DNA of 56,825 bases, from positions 1 to 56,825 of the forward strand of contig JAFTIM010000003.1 of NCBI GenBank assembly GCA_017456885.1, written 5' to 3'. The notes below the pieces were generated by a model that saw only the letters and a program-made list of their open reading frames with translations, was not told where the DNA came from and did not search any database. The position numbers were made by a program, and so were the translations under genes. The number at the start of each line of letters is the position of its first letter. The first letter of the stretch is position 1. Shown here one piece after another: positions 46,301 through 54,612 of the stretch. The DNA is from Paludibacteraceae bacterium (GTDB lineage: Bacteria; Bacteroidota; Bacteroidia; Bacteroidales; Paludibacteraceae).

Positions 46301-46375
46301 CGGGGTGTAGCGCAGTCCGGTTAGCGCACCTGCTTTGGGAGCAGGGGGTCGTGGGTTCGAATCCCGCTACCCCGA
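46301..46375 (+). tRNA. tRNA-Pro (anticodon TGG)
   Basis: Complete cloverleaf: acceptor CGGGGTG/TACCCCG, anticodon stem CCTGC/GCAGG with loop TTTGGGA, T stem GTGGG/CCCGC with TTCGAAT loop, discriminator A. CCA is not encoded. Confidence 0.97.
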
Positions 46376-46408
46376 CAAAAAGGAGTACTTGCAATAGGTG
46401 CTTTAAAT

Positions 46409-46483
46409 GGTGGACGTAGCTCAGTTGGTTAGAGTAGTGGATTGTGGTTCCATTGGTCGTGGGTTCGAGTCCCATCTTCCACC
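46409..46483 (+). tRNA. tRNA-His (anticodon GTG)
   Basis: Acceptor GTGGACG/CTTCCAC, preceded by an encoded G-1 (46409) that pairs with discriminator C73 (46483), the identity mark of tRNA-His; anticodon stem GTGGA/TCCAT with loop TTGTGGT; T stem GTGGG/CCCAT. Position 6:67 of the acceptor stem is a C-T (C-U) mismatch (46415 and 46477). CCA is not encoded. Confidence 0.95.
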
Positions 46484-46486
46484 CAA

Positions 46487-46517
46487 AAAAAGAGGACTTT
46501 CAGTCCTCTTTTTTTGT
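46487..46517 (+). terminator. Terminator of the tRNA operon
   Basis: AAAGAGGACT and AGTCCTCTTT form a perfect stem with a TTC loop, followed by T7, directly after tRNA-His. Confidence 0.9.
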
Positions 46518-46799
46518 TTCCGTATTCGATGAGATAGGGCGTACCGTTCGAGAGAAAAAGATATGCAATAGATTTTGAGAGAGAGTTTTTGTTTAGAATA
46601 CTATTGTCGTCTACATTGTCCGGCATCTTATTTGTTTTTGCCATGACAGCCATCTGCTGACATGGAGATGAAATATTCCGCATCGCTCACTCGGCACCGC
46701 AAAATCCGCATTCATCGGCGGTTTGACGTCGTTCGGAAAAATACTTTTCTTCCGGTCGGCGAAGTCCTATAACTTTGCACAAATTTATGTGTAATAACG
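46518..46799. other. Gene-free stretch before the eroded region
   Basis: No gene is recognisable on either strand. A TAACTTTG -7 box (46770-46777) with no good -33 partner stands 22 bases before the ATG of the truncated efflux adaptor and was probably its promoter. Confidence 0.4.
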
Positions 46800-47168
46800 A
46801 TGAACAGAAAGGTGATTTTATGGATTTTGGCCGTGGCATGCGTTCTTTCGGCCTGTAATCAGACTGACGACAACGAGGCGCAGAACAAAATAGTGGTGAA
46901 AACGACAAAAGCGGCGGCGGTATCGTCTGCTATCAGCGAGACATACGCTTTTATCGCGCGACCGTGGCGCACATCGGAGCTGTCGTTCAGAGTGAGCGGC
47001 TCGATAGACCGTTTAGAGGTGTACGCCGGCAATCGTTACAAACGCGGCGACCTCGTTGCCGAAGATCTCCGTGCCGTCATCGAGGCTCTCAATTCCATCC
47101 TCGGCAAGTCCATCACCTCGCAGGACACCCTCAACAACATCTTCAGGAACTTCTGCATTGGTAAATAA
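46800..47168 (+). pseudogene. Truncated RND efflux periplasmic adaptor (MFP) lipoprotein
   Basis: Residues 1-88 read as the N-terminus of an HlyD/AcrA-type adaptor lipoprotein: lipobox VLSAC (Cys 19), then VVVKTTKAA-like strand, FIARPWRTSELSFRVSGSIDRL and YAGNRYKRGDLVAE, the first half of the lipoyl-like hairpin. A full adaptor would be about 350-400 residues. After about 47064 the frame continues for 34 codons (from DLRAVIEALNS) that do not belong to this family, then stops. The gene is therefore cut and joined to unrelated DNA; neither an inner-membrane pump nor a TolC-like partner follows. Confidence 0.75.
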
Positions 47169-47189
47169 TCCAATTGCAAAGAAATACAT

Positions 47190-47261
47190 AAAATCTGCAA
47201 AAATAAGCCCGTAAATCGCACAATTCCAAGCATTTAAAAAACGTTCATTTTTGCAGATTTT
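47190..47261. repeat. Perfect 15-bp inverted repeat
   Basis: AAAATCTGCAAAAAT (47190-47204) and ATTTTTGCAGATTTT (47247-47261), 42 bases apart. The second arm is followed by a T-rich stretch, so it could be a terminator with a long loop, or the scar of a mobile element. It lies 21 bases after the truncated adaptor. Confidence 0.65.
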
Positions 47262-47655
47262 TGATTTTTAACTTCTATATTTGCAGAATATCACCCATTT
47301 TGTCCCCCATCTGTCCCCGAAATAACTGAAAATAGCCGAGGGACAAAAAATATCTCATAGGTGGTAATGTACATAGCCCATCATTGAGGAAGGAAAAAAG
47401 AGGACTGAATTCTATTATACAGTAATAATTTTTTCACCAAACTAAAGTAAACCTATAGAAAAATGCATAAATTTCAACTAGAAATTTGGTCTTTTCAGAA
47501 AACAATATATCTTTGCGGTTGAAATTTCTAACATATTATAAAATAATACGGGTGTCCGGTAAAACTTTTTGCAGCCATCCGCCGTAAGGAGACAGGCTGA
47601 AAGCTCGTGCAAGGTGAGAGTAGCACATCAAGCTTGCTTGCATGCTCTGCCGTAG
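47262..47655. other. Non-coding stretch between two gene remnants
   Basis: No intact gene seen. It holds a promoter-like TATATTTG (47276-47283), a TGTCCC/GGGACA pair (about 47315 and 47341) that may form a hairpin, an A/T-rich part to about 47545, and then a sharp change to GC-rich DNA near 47550, which marks the join to the regulator remnant. Confidence 0.4.
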
Positions 47656-48329
47656 CGCCCCGAATGGAGCGTCGACGCCATCGGCGGCGATGTGGAAGAG
47701 GCCATAGAGTGGTTCCGCACGCACAAACACCCCGACCTGCTTTTTCTCGATATACACCTCACCGATGGCAGCGCGTTCGACTTCCTGTCGGCTGCCAAGC
47801 CGCAGTCGGTCATCATCTTCACCACTGCCTACGACCAATATGCCATACGCGCCTTCTCAAATCCATCGACGAGAGCCGGATACGCGAGGCGGTAGAGAAA
47901 TACGAGAGTCTTTACAGCCGTTTGTGGCGCGACAGTGACGAGTATCTGCAAACACTTTTAGACGCGCTCCAGCATCCCGAACGGAAATACCGCTCGCGTT
48001 TTATGATTTCGAGCGGCGAGTCGATGTGGTCGTTATAGGTCGATACCATCGCCTATTTCTATTCCGAGGAAAAAATCACTTTTGCCGTGACAGCCATCGG
48101 CAATGTGCATGTAGTCAATCTGCCGTTGAACAAACTCGAAGAGCAACTCGACCCGGGGCAGTTTTTTCGCGTCAACCGCCAGATGATACTCAACATCGAC
48201 GCCATCGACTGTGCCGTTCCGCTCTTCAAAGGACGCATCAAAGTGAAGGTGCATCCGCCGTTCAAATCCGACATCATCGTCAGCGAAGCACGCGCCGCCT
48301 CATTCCGTCTTTGGTTGGAAGCAGCCTGA
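47656..48329 (+). pseudogene. Broken LytTR-family response regulator
   Basis: The remnant shows a receiver domain without its first 35 or so residues (EEAIEWFRTHKHPDLLFLD, with the phospho-acceptor Asp in FLDIHL, then FTTAYDQYAIRAF), a linker (DESRIREAVEKYESLYSRL) and a LytTR DNA-binding domain (VDTIAYFYSEEK, LEEQLDPGQFFRVNRQMILN, KVKVHPPFKSDIIVS). Three lesions kill it: no start, a frame change at 47851-47860 where family-typical residues around VHSIDYLL are missing, and an in-frame TAG at 48036-48038 between linker and LytTR domain. No sensor kinase gene remains nearby. Confidence 0.85.
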
Positions 48330-48395
48330 GGACTAAAGAAATCATCACGGTGTGGCATTTTATAACGCTTACGGCCAATCGTCCACAAAAAATCG

Positions 48396-48403
48396 TACTT
48401 TTG
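48396..48403 (+). promoter_or_regulatory. -7 box of the nucleoside-gate gene
   Basis: TACTTTTG, 28 bases upstream of the ATG at 48432. An earlier ATG at 48421 is closed after four codons. Confidence 0.45.
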
Positions 48404-48431
48404 CAACTTCAAAATAAGCAATGGCGAAAAG

Positions 48432-49409
48432 ATGAACAATTTTTTTTCTCGCTGTAAGAAGTCAATCGCAGAGGCAACGCCTTCGGCACTTCGTACAGCG
48501 TGGTGGATGGTGCGAATAACGGTGTCGGTATCGTTGCTGATGTTTTTATTGAAATTTTCGGGCATACTTGTGTGGCTATCGACAGCCATAGGCCCGTTTT
48601 TCCATTTTTTCGGCTTGCCCGGCGATGCGGCCTTGGCTTATATAAGCGGTTATTTTATAAATGTTTACTCGTGTGTGGCAGTGCTTTCCACAATAGAAAT
48701 TCCACTGCGTGCCACAACCATTATTGGAGCAATGACGTTGGCGGCACACGCTATTCCTGTAGAGTCGGCCGTACAGCGAAAAACGGGTAGTTCGCTTGTT
48801 GTGGTATTGTTGGTGCGTACGCTCGGTTCTCTTTTGCTTGGTCTGTTTTTGAATCTGATATTGCCGGGACAGCCCGATTTTTCGGGAGAACGATTGCTAC
48901 CGCTTTCCGAAATCCCTTTTTTTCAACTGCAAGGCAACTTTGTGGCTGAATTTTTTTCATGGGGTAAAATGATTGTGGCTCTTGTGCTGAAAATGGTGCT
49001 TATCATCTATACGCTCAATGTTTTACAACTCCTTTTGCGGGAGTTCGGCGTGCTGGAATATATTTCAAAATCCATCGGTTTGTTGATGGATATTTTCGGC
49101 TTGCCGCGAAAGCTTTCGTTTCTTTGGATAATAGCCAATGTGTTGGGGCTTTCGTATGGTGCTGCAATTATGATAGACGAAGCAGGTTCGGGCAAATTAT
49201 CGAAGCGGGACATCGATTTGCTGAATGCTCACATCGGCATTTCGCACAGCAATGTGGAGGATTTGGCACTTGTAACCATGGCAGGAGCAACATGTTGGAT
49301 TGTGCTTCTCTCCCGTTGGTTGCTCTCTTTTGTGGTGGTATGGTGTTTTCGGCTCTATTATCGGTTTTACAACAAAAAACGCTTTCGCGGACTTGTTTTT
49401 GACAGATAG
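48432..49409 (+). CDS. Nucleoside recognition (Gate) domain membrane protein
   Basis: A 325-residue inner-membrane protein with about eight hydrophobic helices. Two Gate-type halves are visible: ISGYFINVYSCVAVLSTIEI with TTIIGAMTLAAHAIPVE (about 76-120) and LSYGAAIMIDEAGSGKLSKRDIDLLNAHIGISHSNVEDLALV (given here in parts, about 238-280), as in SpmA/SpmB- and FeoB-like gate proteins. The transported substrate is unknown; the name nucleoside recognition is historical. It is followed by 39 bases and a new promoter for yicC, so it is probably transcribed alone. Confidence 0.85.
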   Translation: MNNFFSRCKKSIAEATPSALRTAWWMVRITVSVSLLMFLLKFSGILVWLSTAIGPFFHFFGLPGDAALAYISGYFINVYSCVAVLSTIEIPLRATTIIGAMTLAAHAIPVESAVQRKTGSSLVVVLLVRTLGSLLLGLFLNLILPGQPDFSGERLLPLSEIPFFQLQGNFVAEFFSWGKMIVALVLKMVLIIYTLNVLQLLLREFGVLEYISKSIGLLMDIFGLPRKLSFLWIIANVLGLSYGAAIMIDEAGSGKLSKRDIDLLNAHIGISHSNVEDLALVTMAGATCWIVLLSRWLLSFVVVWCFRLYYRFYNKKRFRGLVFDR

Positions 49410-49428
49410 GGGCTTTTTACTAATTTTG
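49398..49428 (+). promoter_or_regulatory. Promoter of the yicC-murU operon
   Basis: TTTG (49398-49401), 19 bases, TAATTTTG (49421-49428): full match; the yicC ATG is 20 bases further on. The -33 box lies within the end of the gate gene. No other promoter or terminator is visible before 56683. Confidence 0.7.
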
Positions 49429-49448
49429 CTTAAATAATACATAAAAAT

Positions 49449-50318
49449 ATGATAAAATCGATGACAGGTTACGGCAAATCCGTAGGCGAATACGAAGGAC
49501 GAAAAATTGCCGTTGAGGTAAAATCGCTGAATAGCAAGCAATTGGACTTGCTTACAAGGATTCCGGCAGTTTATAAGGAAAAGGAGATGGCACTGCGCAA
49601 CGAATTGGCGCAAGTCGTAGAACGTGGAAAAGTGGAGTTTACGATTTCGGTAGAAAATGTGGCGGGGGAGATGGCGTTGAAACTGAACACAACCGTTGTG
49701 GAGGCTTACTACAAACAAGTGTCGGATTTGGCTCAACGATTGGGTGTGAATCCGCCTTCCGATTGGCTCGATACGTTGCTACGCATACCCGACGTGTTTA
49801 AAACGGAAACGCAGGAGTTGAACGATGCCGAATGGGCGGTTGTGAGTAAAACGATACAGTCGGCAATAGAGGCATTCAACGAATTTCGTGTTCAAGAGGG
49901 AGAGTCGCTTGCCTGCATGTTCCGGCAAAAATTGGAGAACATTGCTCGCTATCTTGAGGAGGTCGAGGTGTTTGAAAAAGAGCGTGTGGAGAAAATAAAA
50001 ACGCGTTTGCGTGAAAATTTGGAGTCGCTATCGGTGGACTACAACAAAGACCGTTTTGAACAAGAATTGATATTTTACATCGAAAAATTAGATGTAAGCG
50101 AAGAAAAAGTTCGTTTGTGTAATCACCTGAAATATTTTGCCGAAACAATGGCGCAAGACACCTCTAACGGCAAAAAACTCGGTTTCATAGCTCAAGAGAT
50201 GGGACGCGAAATAAATACGTTGGGGTCGAAATCGAACCATGCCGAAATGCAAATTTTGGTGGTGAAAATGAAAGATGAATTGGAACAGATAAAGGAACAG
50301 GTGTTAAATGTACTTTAA
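49449..50318 (+). CDS. yicC: YicC/YloC-family endoribonuclease
   Basis: A 289-residue endoribonuclease family protein; in E. coli YicC takes part in decay of a small regulatory RNA. The N-terminal domain begins MIKSMTGYGKS and continues with VEVKSLNSKQLDLLTRIP; the C-terminal half has REINTLGSKSNHAEMQ (about 255-270), the hallmark of the family, after coiled-coil helices. Length matches the family. Its stop shares one base with the ATG of the next gene (TAATG). In Bacteroidales yicC is often followed by gmk and nadD; here it heads a different operon. Confidence 0.93.
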   Translation: MIKSMTGYGKSVGEYEGRKIAVEVKSLNSKQLDLLTRIPAVYKEKEMALRNELAQVVERGKVEFTISVENVAGEMALKLNTTVVEAYYKQVSDLAQRLGVNPPSDWLDTLLRIPDVFKTETQELNDAEWAVVSKTIQSAIEAFNEFRVQEGESLACMFRQKLENIARYLEEVEVFEKERVEKIKTRLRENLESLSVDYNKDRFEQELIFYIEKLDVSEEKVRLCNHLKYFAETMAQDTSNGKKLGFIAQEMGREINTLGSKSNHAEMQILVVKMKDELEQIKEQVLNVL

Positions 50319-53146
50319 TGCAGAAGAAATTTTTAAGCCAAATAGCGGAGTGTTTTTATCGTAACGAAAAAGAGCGCATATCGAATTATGCTTTTGTATT
50401 CCCAAACAAACGTGCGGGAATTTTCTTTAAAAAATATCTTGCCGAAATAATTGAGCAACCGCTGTTTACTCCGCGTATTGTAGCCATTAACGACTTTTTT
50501 TTGCAATACACACCGTTGAAGGTGGAAACGCGCATTCCGTTGCTTTTCCGCCTATATAACGTATTTCGGGAAAACCTCTCGAAGGAGGTCGATTCTTTCG
50601 AGTTGTTTATGCCTTTTGGCGAAACGCTTTTGTCTGATTTTGAGGATATTGCGAAGTATAATGTCGATGCCCGACAATTGTTTTCAAACATTCACGATTT
50701 GAAAGAAATAGACGAAAACTTTGGCGGATTGACACAAGAACAGATTGCTATTATTCGTCGTTTTTGGGAAAAATTGCTGCCTGAAACAAATGCGAAAAGT
50801 TTCAACAAGCAATTCTTGGAAATGTGGAAATCGCTGTATCAGATTTATACCGACTTTAACGATTCGCTGCGTGCGGAGCAGGTAGGCTACGAGGGATTGG
50901 TGTTTGCCGATGCCTTGCAGCGATTGCAAAAGTCCGATGCAGTGGAATACGAAAAAGTTATTTTCATCGGATTTAATGCGTTGAACGAACAAGAACGTTT
51001 GTTGTTTGATTTTTTCAAGCAAAAGGGAATTGCCGATTTTTATTGGGATACCGATTCGTCGTTTTTTAATGGAATGACAAATGCCGACGCTTTTATCAAA
51101 CAGAATGCGCAAAAATATCGTTCGCATTATGCGTTGCAACCAAAAGAACAAAACAAGGAGATAGAGGTGATTGCCATTTCGTCGGGTATCGGGCAAACCA
51201 AAAAGGTGCACGATATTCTTGACGGTTTAGCCGAGAAAGATGAAAATACGGCTGTCGTTTTGCCTGACGAAAGGTTGTTGGTGCCTATGCTTTGTTCAAT
51301 GCCGGAGAGTGTAACGAAGTTAAACGTTACGATGGGCTATCCGTTGTCGTTGTCGATGGTGCATGCCTTGGCGCATTCGCTTTTCGAGATGCAGTTGTCG
51401 GCCAGAACGCACAAAAATGGCGGTTTTGCATTTCACTACAAGCATGTGTTGGCGGTTCTGAATAATTACATGATTCTCTCTTACACGGAAAATGCTACAG
51501 AAAGAGTGAAACAAATCAACGCGGAGCGATATTTTTGGCTCGAAGACAAATCTTTTGAATCCGACGAACTTCTTAAATTGATTTTTACACGTTACGAGGG
51601 TAACGATTTGCTGCAATACCTTATTGAGGTGGTAAAAAAAATATATACCGGTCAGAAAGAGAATCAAGAGGTTGAAAAAGAGATGCTCTCTTCGTACATT
51701 ATGATGCTCATGCAGTTGCACGACAATGTTGCAAAATCGGGATTGATGCTCGGCAGCGAGGCGATAGCTTCGCTCGTGGATAGGGCAGCGGGCTTTTCGC
51801 AGGTGCCTTTTGTAGGAGAACCGTTGGAGGGTGTGCAGCTGATGGGCTTTTTGGAAACACGCACGCTCGATTTCGACAATGTGATTATCACCTCGATGAA
51901 CGATGGTGTTTGCCCGAAAAAGAACAACTCTTCGTCTATTATTCCGTACAATTTACGAAAAGCCTTCGGTTTGCCCACTTTTGAGCAGCACGATGCCATT
52001 GCCGCATATCACTTCTATCGTTTGCTGACGGGAGCCAGACGTGTGTTTTTGTTGTACGACGATAGGGTGGAGGGTACAAAAAACGGAGAGGTAAGCCGAT
52101 ACGTTTATCAGTTGAAGTATTTGTATCAAAACCAATTTTCGTTGAAAGAGCATACGCAGGCTTTCGATGTCAATTTCATTAAAAGCGAAAACAACACGAT
52201 AGAAATCCGAAAAGACGACAGAATAATGCAAAAGATGAACGGCTTTTTGGAGGGTGGCAGACGGTCGCTTTCGCCGAGCGCTCTTAACGAATACATTCAA
52301 TGTCCGCTGAAATTTTACCTGAAAAAAATTGCCGAGATAGAAGAACCCGACGAAATTACCGAAACCATCGAAGCAAACGTGTTCGGAAGCATTTATCATG
52401 CAACAATGGAATTGCTTTACAAAGAGTATAAGGGCAAAGACGTTGATGCCAATACTATTGAACGGTTGAATGCAAGCATTGACAACGCATTGAAAATAGC
52501 ATTCTCTACGGAATACCTTAAAATAACGGACGAAAAAAAATACGAATCGCCGAAAGGACGCAACATATTGGTAGCACATGTGATAAAAAAGTATGTGGAG
52601 AACATGCTTGCGTACGACAAAAAACAGACGCCTTTCCGTATCGTCGATGTCGAACTGAATACGGATTGTTATTTCCCTTTTGCCGGCGGTACGAAAAAGG
52701 CACATTTATACGGCATTGTCGATAGAATTCATCGTAAAGGGGACGTTTTTTACGTTGCCGATTATAAAACGGGAGCCGACGATGTGGTATTTACCGACAT
52801 TGAACAACTGTTTTCCAAAGACGAGAAAAACCACCCAAAAGCCGTTTTTCAAACGTTGATGTATGCCATGATGTTGAAGTATTCCGACCAACAGACGTGG
52901 GGTGCACGAACGTTGCAACCGCTTATTTTCCGAACAAAAAAGATGTCGGGAAGCGAGGTCGTTACACATATTCATAAAAAAGGCGATGCGGCAACTCCGG
53001 TAACTTACAACAGCCTTGCCGACGATTACGAAAATGCTTTTGCCGAATTGTTGGAGGAGTTGTTCGACAAGGATATTCCGTTCAAGCAATGCAACACGAC
53101 CGAGGCTTGCCAGTATTGTACTTTTAAAACTTTTTGCGATAGATAG
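50318..53146 (+). CDS. AddB-like PD-(D/E)xK nuclease with Fe-S cluster motif
   Basis: A 942-residue DNA repair-type protein. The C-terminal nuclease shows a QCPLKFYLKKIAE entry (about 661), the acidic pair in YGIVDRI and FYVADYKTG (about 803-817; D-Y-K is the xK part of the motif), and CQYCTFKTFC (about 932-941) that, with the earlier Cys, fits the 4Fe-4S staple of AddB. The N-terminal two-thirds resemble the inactivated helicase half of AddB (AFVFPNKRAGIFFKKYL) with no Walker A lysine loop visible. AddB works with AddA in double-strand break end processing; no addA lies in the window. Confidence 0.85.
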   Translation: MQKKFLSQIAECFYRNEKERISNYAFVFPNKRAGIFFKKYLAEIIEQPLFTPRIVAINDFFLQYTPLKVETRIPLLFRLYNVFRENLSKEVDSFELFMPFGETLLSDFEDIAKYNVDARQLFSNIHDLKEIDENFGGLTQEQIAIIRRFWEKLLPETNAKSFNKQFLEMWKSLYQIYTDFNDSLRAEQVGYEGLVFADALQRLQKSDAVEYEKVIFIGFNALNEQERLLFDFFKQKGIADFYWDTDSSFFNGMTNADAFIKQNAQKYRSHYALQPKEQNKEIEVIAISSGIGQTKKVHDILDGLAEKDENTAVVLPDERLLVPMLCSMPESVTKLNVTMGYPLSLSMVHALAHSLFEMQLSARTHKNGGFAFHYKHVLAVLNNYMILSYTENATERVKQINAERYFWLEDKSFESDELLKLIFTRYEGNDLLQYLIEVVKKIYTGQKENQEVEKEMLSSYIMMLMQLHDNVAKSGLMLGSEAIASLVDRAAGFSQVPFVGEPLEGVQLMGFLETRTLDFDNVIITSMNDGVCPKKNNSSSIIPYNLRKAFGLPTFEQHDAIAAYHFYRLLTGARRVFLLYDDRVEGTKNGEVSRYVYQLKYLYQNQFSLKEHTQAFDVNFIKSENNTIEIRKDDRIMQKMNGFLEGGRRSLSPSALNEYIQCPLKFYLKKIAEIEEPDEITETIEANVFGSIYHATMELLYKEYKGKDVDANTIERLNASIDNALKIAFSTEYLKITDEKKYESPKGRNILVAHVIKKYVENMLAYDKKQTPFRIVDVELNTDCYFPFAGGTKKAHLYGIVDRIHRKGDVFYVADYKTGADDVVFTDIEQLFSKDEKNHPKAVFQTLMYAMMLKYSDQQTWGARTLQPLIFRTKKMSGSEVVTHIHKKGDAATPVTYNSLADDYENAFAELLEELFDKDIPFKQCNTTEACQYCTFKTFCDR

Positions 53147-53150
53147 AAAA

Positions 53151-54596
53151 ATGGATGCGCTTAAACAATTGTTTCAACAAACTTTTTCATCGCTCCCGTC
53201 CGATGTTGTGCGCTTGCCCATTGCGGGGAGCAACAGGCAGTATTTCCGATTGACTTCTGACAACGGCAGTGCGGTCGGGGTGATTGGCACTTCAACTGAA
53301 GAAAACAGGGCGTTTTGTAGCATCGCCACGCATTTTCGGGAAAAAGGCATTGACGTCCCCGAGGTGTATGCTCATTCCGACGATTATACTTGTTATTTGC
53401 AAGAAGATTTGGGGTGCGATGTGCTTTTCGACAGAATAGTGAATGCCTCGAATAGTTCGACCGAGAGCGATACGTTGTGCCTGTTGGAAAAAACGATGGC
53501 TGCATTACCCAAAATTCAGTTTGAAGGTGCCGACGGGCTCGATTTTTCGGTGTGCTATCCGCAAAGTTCGTTCGACAAACGAACCGTTATGTGGGATTTG
53601 AACTATTTTAAATACAACTTTCTGAAAACTCAACAAGTGGATTTTCGTGAGGATTTGCTGGAAGACGATTTCGAAAAATTGGCGCAACTTTTGTTGCACG
53701 ATGCCGAATCGGACACGTTTCTTTACCGTGATTTTCAGTCGCGCAATGTGATGATAAAAAACGATCGCCCTTATTTTATTGATTTTCAAGGAGGGCGTTG
53801 CGGACCTATATATTATGATGTGGCATCGTTTCTTTGGCAGGCAAAGGCGGGTTTTTCGGACGAAATGCGTGCGCATCTGATCGATGTCTATCTGCAAAAT
53901 CTGCGTGTTTATCGCACCGTTGGCAAGGAGGAATTTTTGCAACGTCTGCATTTGTTTGTCTTTTTCAGAACGTTGCAAGTACTTGGCGCGTATGGATTTC
54001 GAGGACTTTTTGAGCGAAAAAAACATTTTGTGCAAAGCATACCGCTTGCTCTCGACAATTTGAACGATATATTGTCGAAAATAGACACACGCCAAATCCC
54101 TTATCTGGTGCAGGTTTTGAAGCAGTTGTTGGGTCAGCAAAAAGCATGTCAGCACGCAGCGGAACCCGATGTGCTGACCATCAAAGTTTATAGTTTCTCG
54201 TATCCGAAAGGCATTCCCGACGACACTTCGGGCAATGGTGGCGGATATGTGTTCGAGTGCAGGGGTATCCACAATCCGGGGCGTTACGAACCATACAAAA
54301 AACTGACGGGAATGGACGAACCCGTGATTCGCTTTTTGGAGGACGATGGAGAGATTGCCATGTTTTTGCAATCGGTTTACGATTTGGCCGATAGGCATGT
54401 GGAGCGATATTTGGAGCGAGGATTTAAGCATTTGATGTTTGCCTTTGGGTGTACGGGCGGTCAGCATCGGTCGGTGTATTCGGCACAACATTTGGCAGAA
54501 CATCTTGCACGGAAATATCCTGTTCGCGTGGAGTTGTGTCATCGGGAACAAAATCGTACTTTTGTGTTCGAACATGGTAAACTTTTGAACGATTAA
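53151..54596 (+). CDS. AmgK-like sugar kinase fused to RapZ C-terminal domain
   Basis: The 481-residue protein joins two domains. Residues 1-335 are an aminoglycoside-phosphotransferase-type kinase like AmgK, which phosphorylates N-acetylmuramate or GlcNAc at C1: AGSNRQYFRL near the start, the catalytic YRDFQSRNVM (about 192-201) and FIDFQGGRCGP metal site. Residues 340-481 match the RapZ C-terminal domain: KVYSFSYPKGIP, NPGRYEPYKKLTGMD and GCTGGQHRSVYSAQHLAEHL (about 432-451). In E. coli RapZ this domain binds glucosamine-6-phosphate; its N-terminal Walker-type domain is absent here. A MurU-like gene follows two positions later, supporting a muramate-recycling role. The frame is open upstream but overlaps the previous gene; ATG at 53151 follows it by 4 bases. 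Confidence 0.88.
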   Translation: MDALKQLFQQTFSSLPSDVVRLPIAGSNRQYFRLTSDNGSAVGVIGTSTEENRAFCSIATHFREKGIDVPEVYAHSDDYTCYLQEDLGCDVLFDRIVNASNSSTESDTLCLLEKTMAALPKIQFEGADGLDFSVCYPQSSFDKRTVMWDLNYFKYNFLKTQQVDFREDLLEDDFEKLAQLLLHDAESDTFLYRDFQSRNVMIKNDRPYFIDFQGGRCGPIYYDVASFLWQAKAGFSDEMRAHLIDVYLQNLRVYRTVGKEEFLQRLHLFVFFRTLQVLGAYGFRGLFERKKHFVQSIPLALDNLNDILSKIDTRQIPYLVQVLKQLLGQQKACQHAAEPDVLTIKVYSFSYPKGIPDDTSGNGGGYVFECRGIHNPGRYEPYKKLTGMDEPVIRFLEDDGEIAMFLQSVYDLADRHVERYLERGFKHLMFAFGCTGGQHRSVYSAQHLAEHLARKYPVRVELCHREQNRTFVFEHGKLLND

Positions 54597-54612
54597 AAAT
54601 TGGGGAATACAG

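Noticed and set aside
46218-46683. Minus-strand frames containing VGVAGFEPTTPCSQS and VEDGTRTHDQWNH
   Set aside because: These are reverse-strand readings of tRNA-Pro and tRNA-His, a well-known source of spurious proteins in databases. No start signal or independent coding evidence.
47262-47340. Remnant of a tyrosine recombinase leader
   Set aside because: A promoter-like box and a short hairpin are present, but no recombinase sequence follows, so the idea has no support.
53016-53150. Upstream extension of the kinase-RapZ gene
   Set aside because: These codons overlap the end of the AddB-like gene in another frame and resemble no kinase; the ATG at 53151 gives the proper N-terminus.
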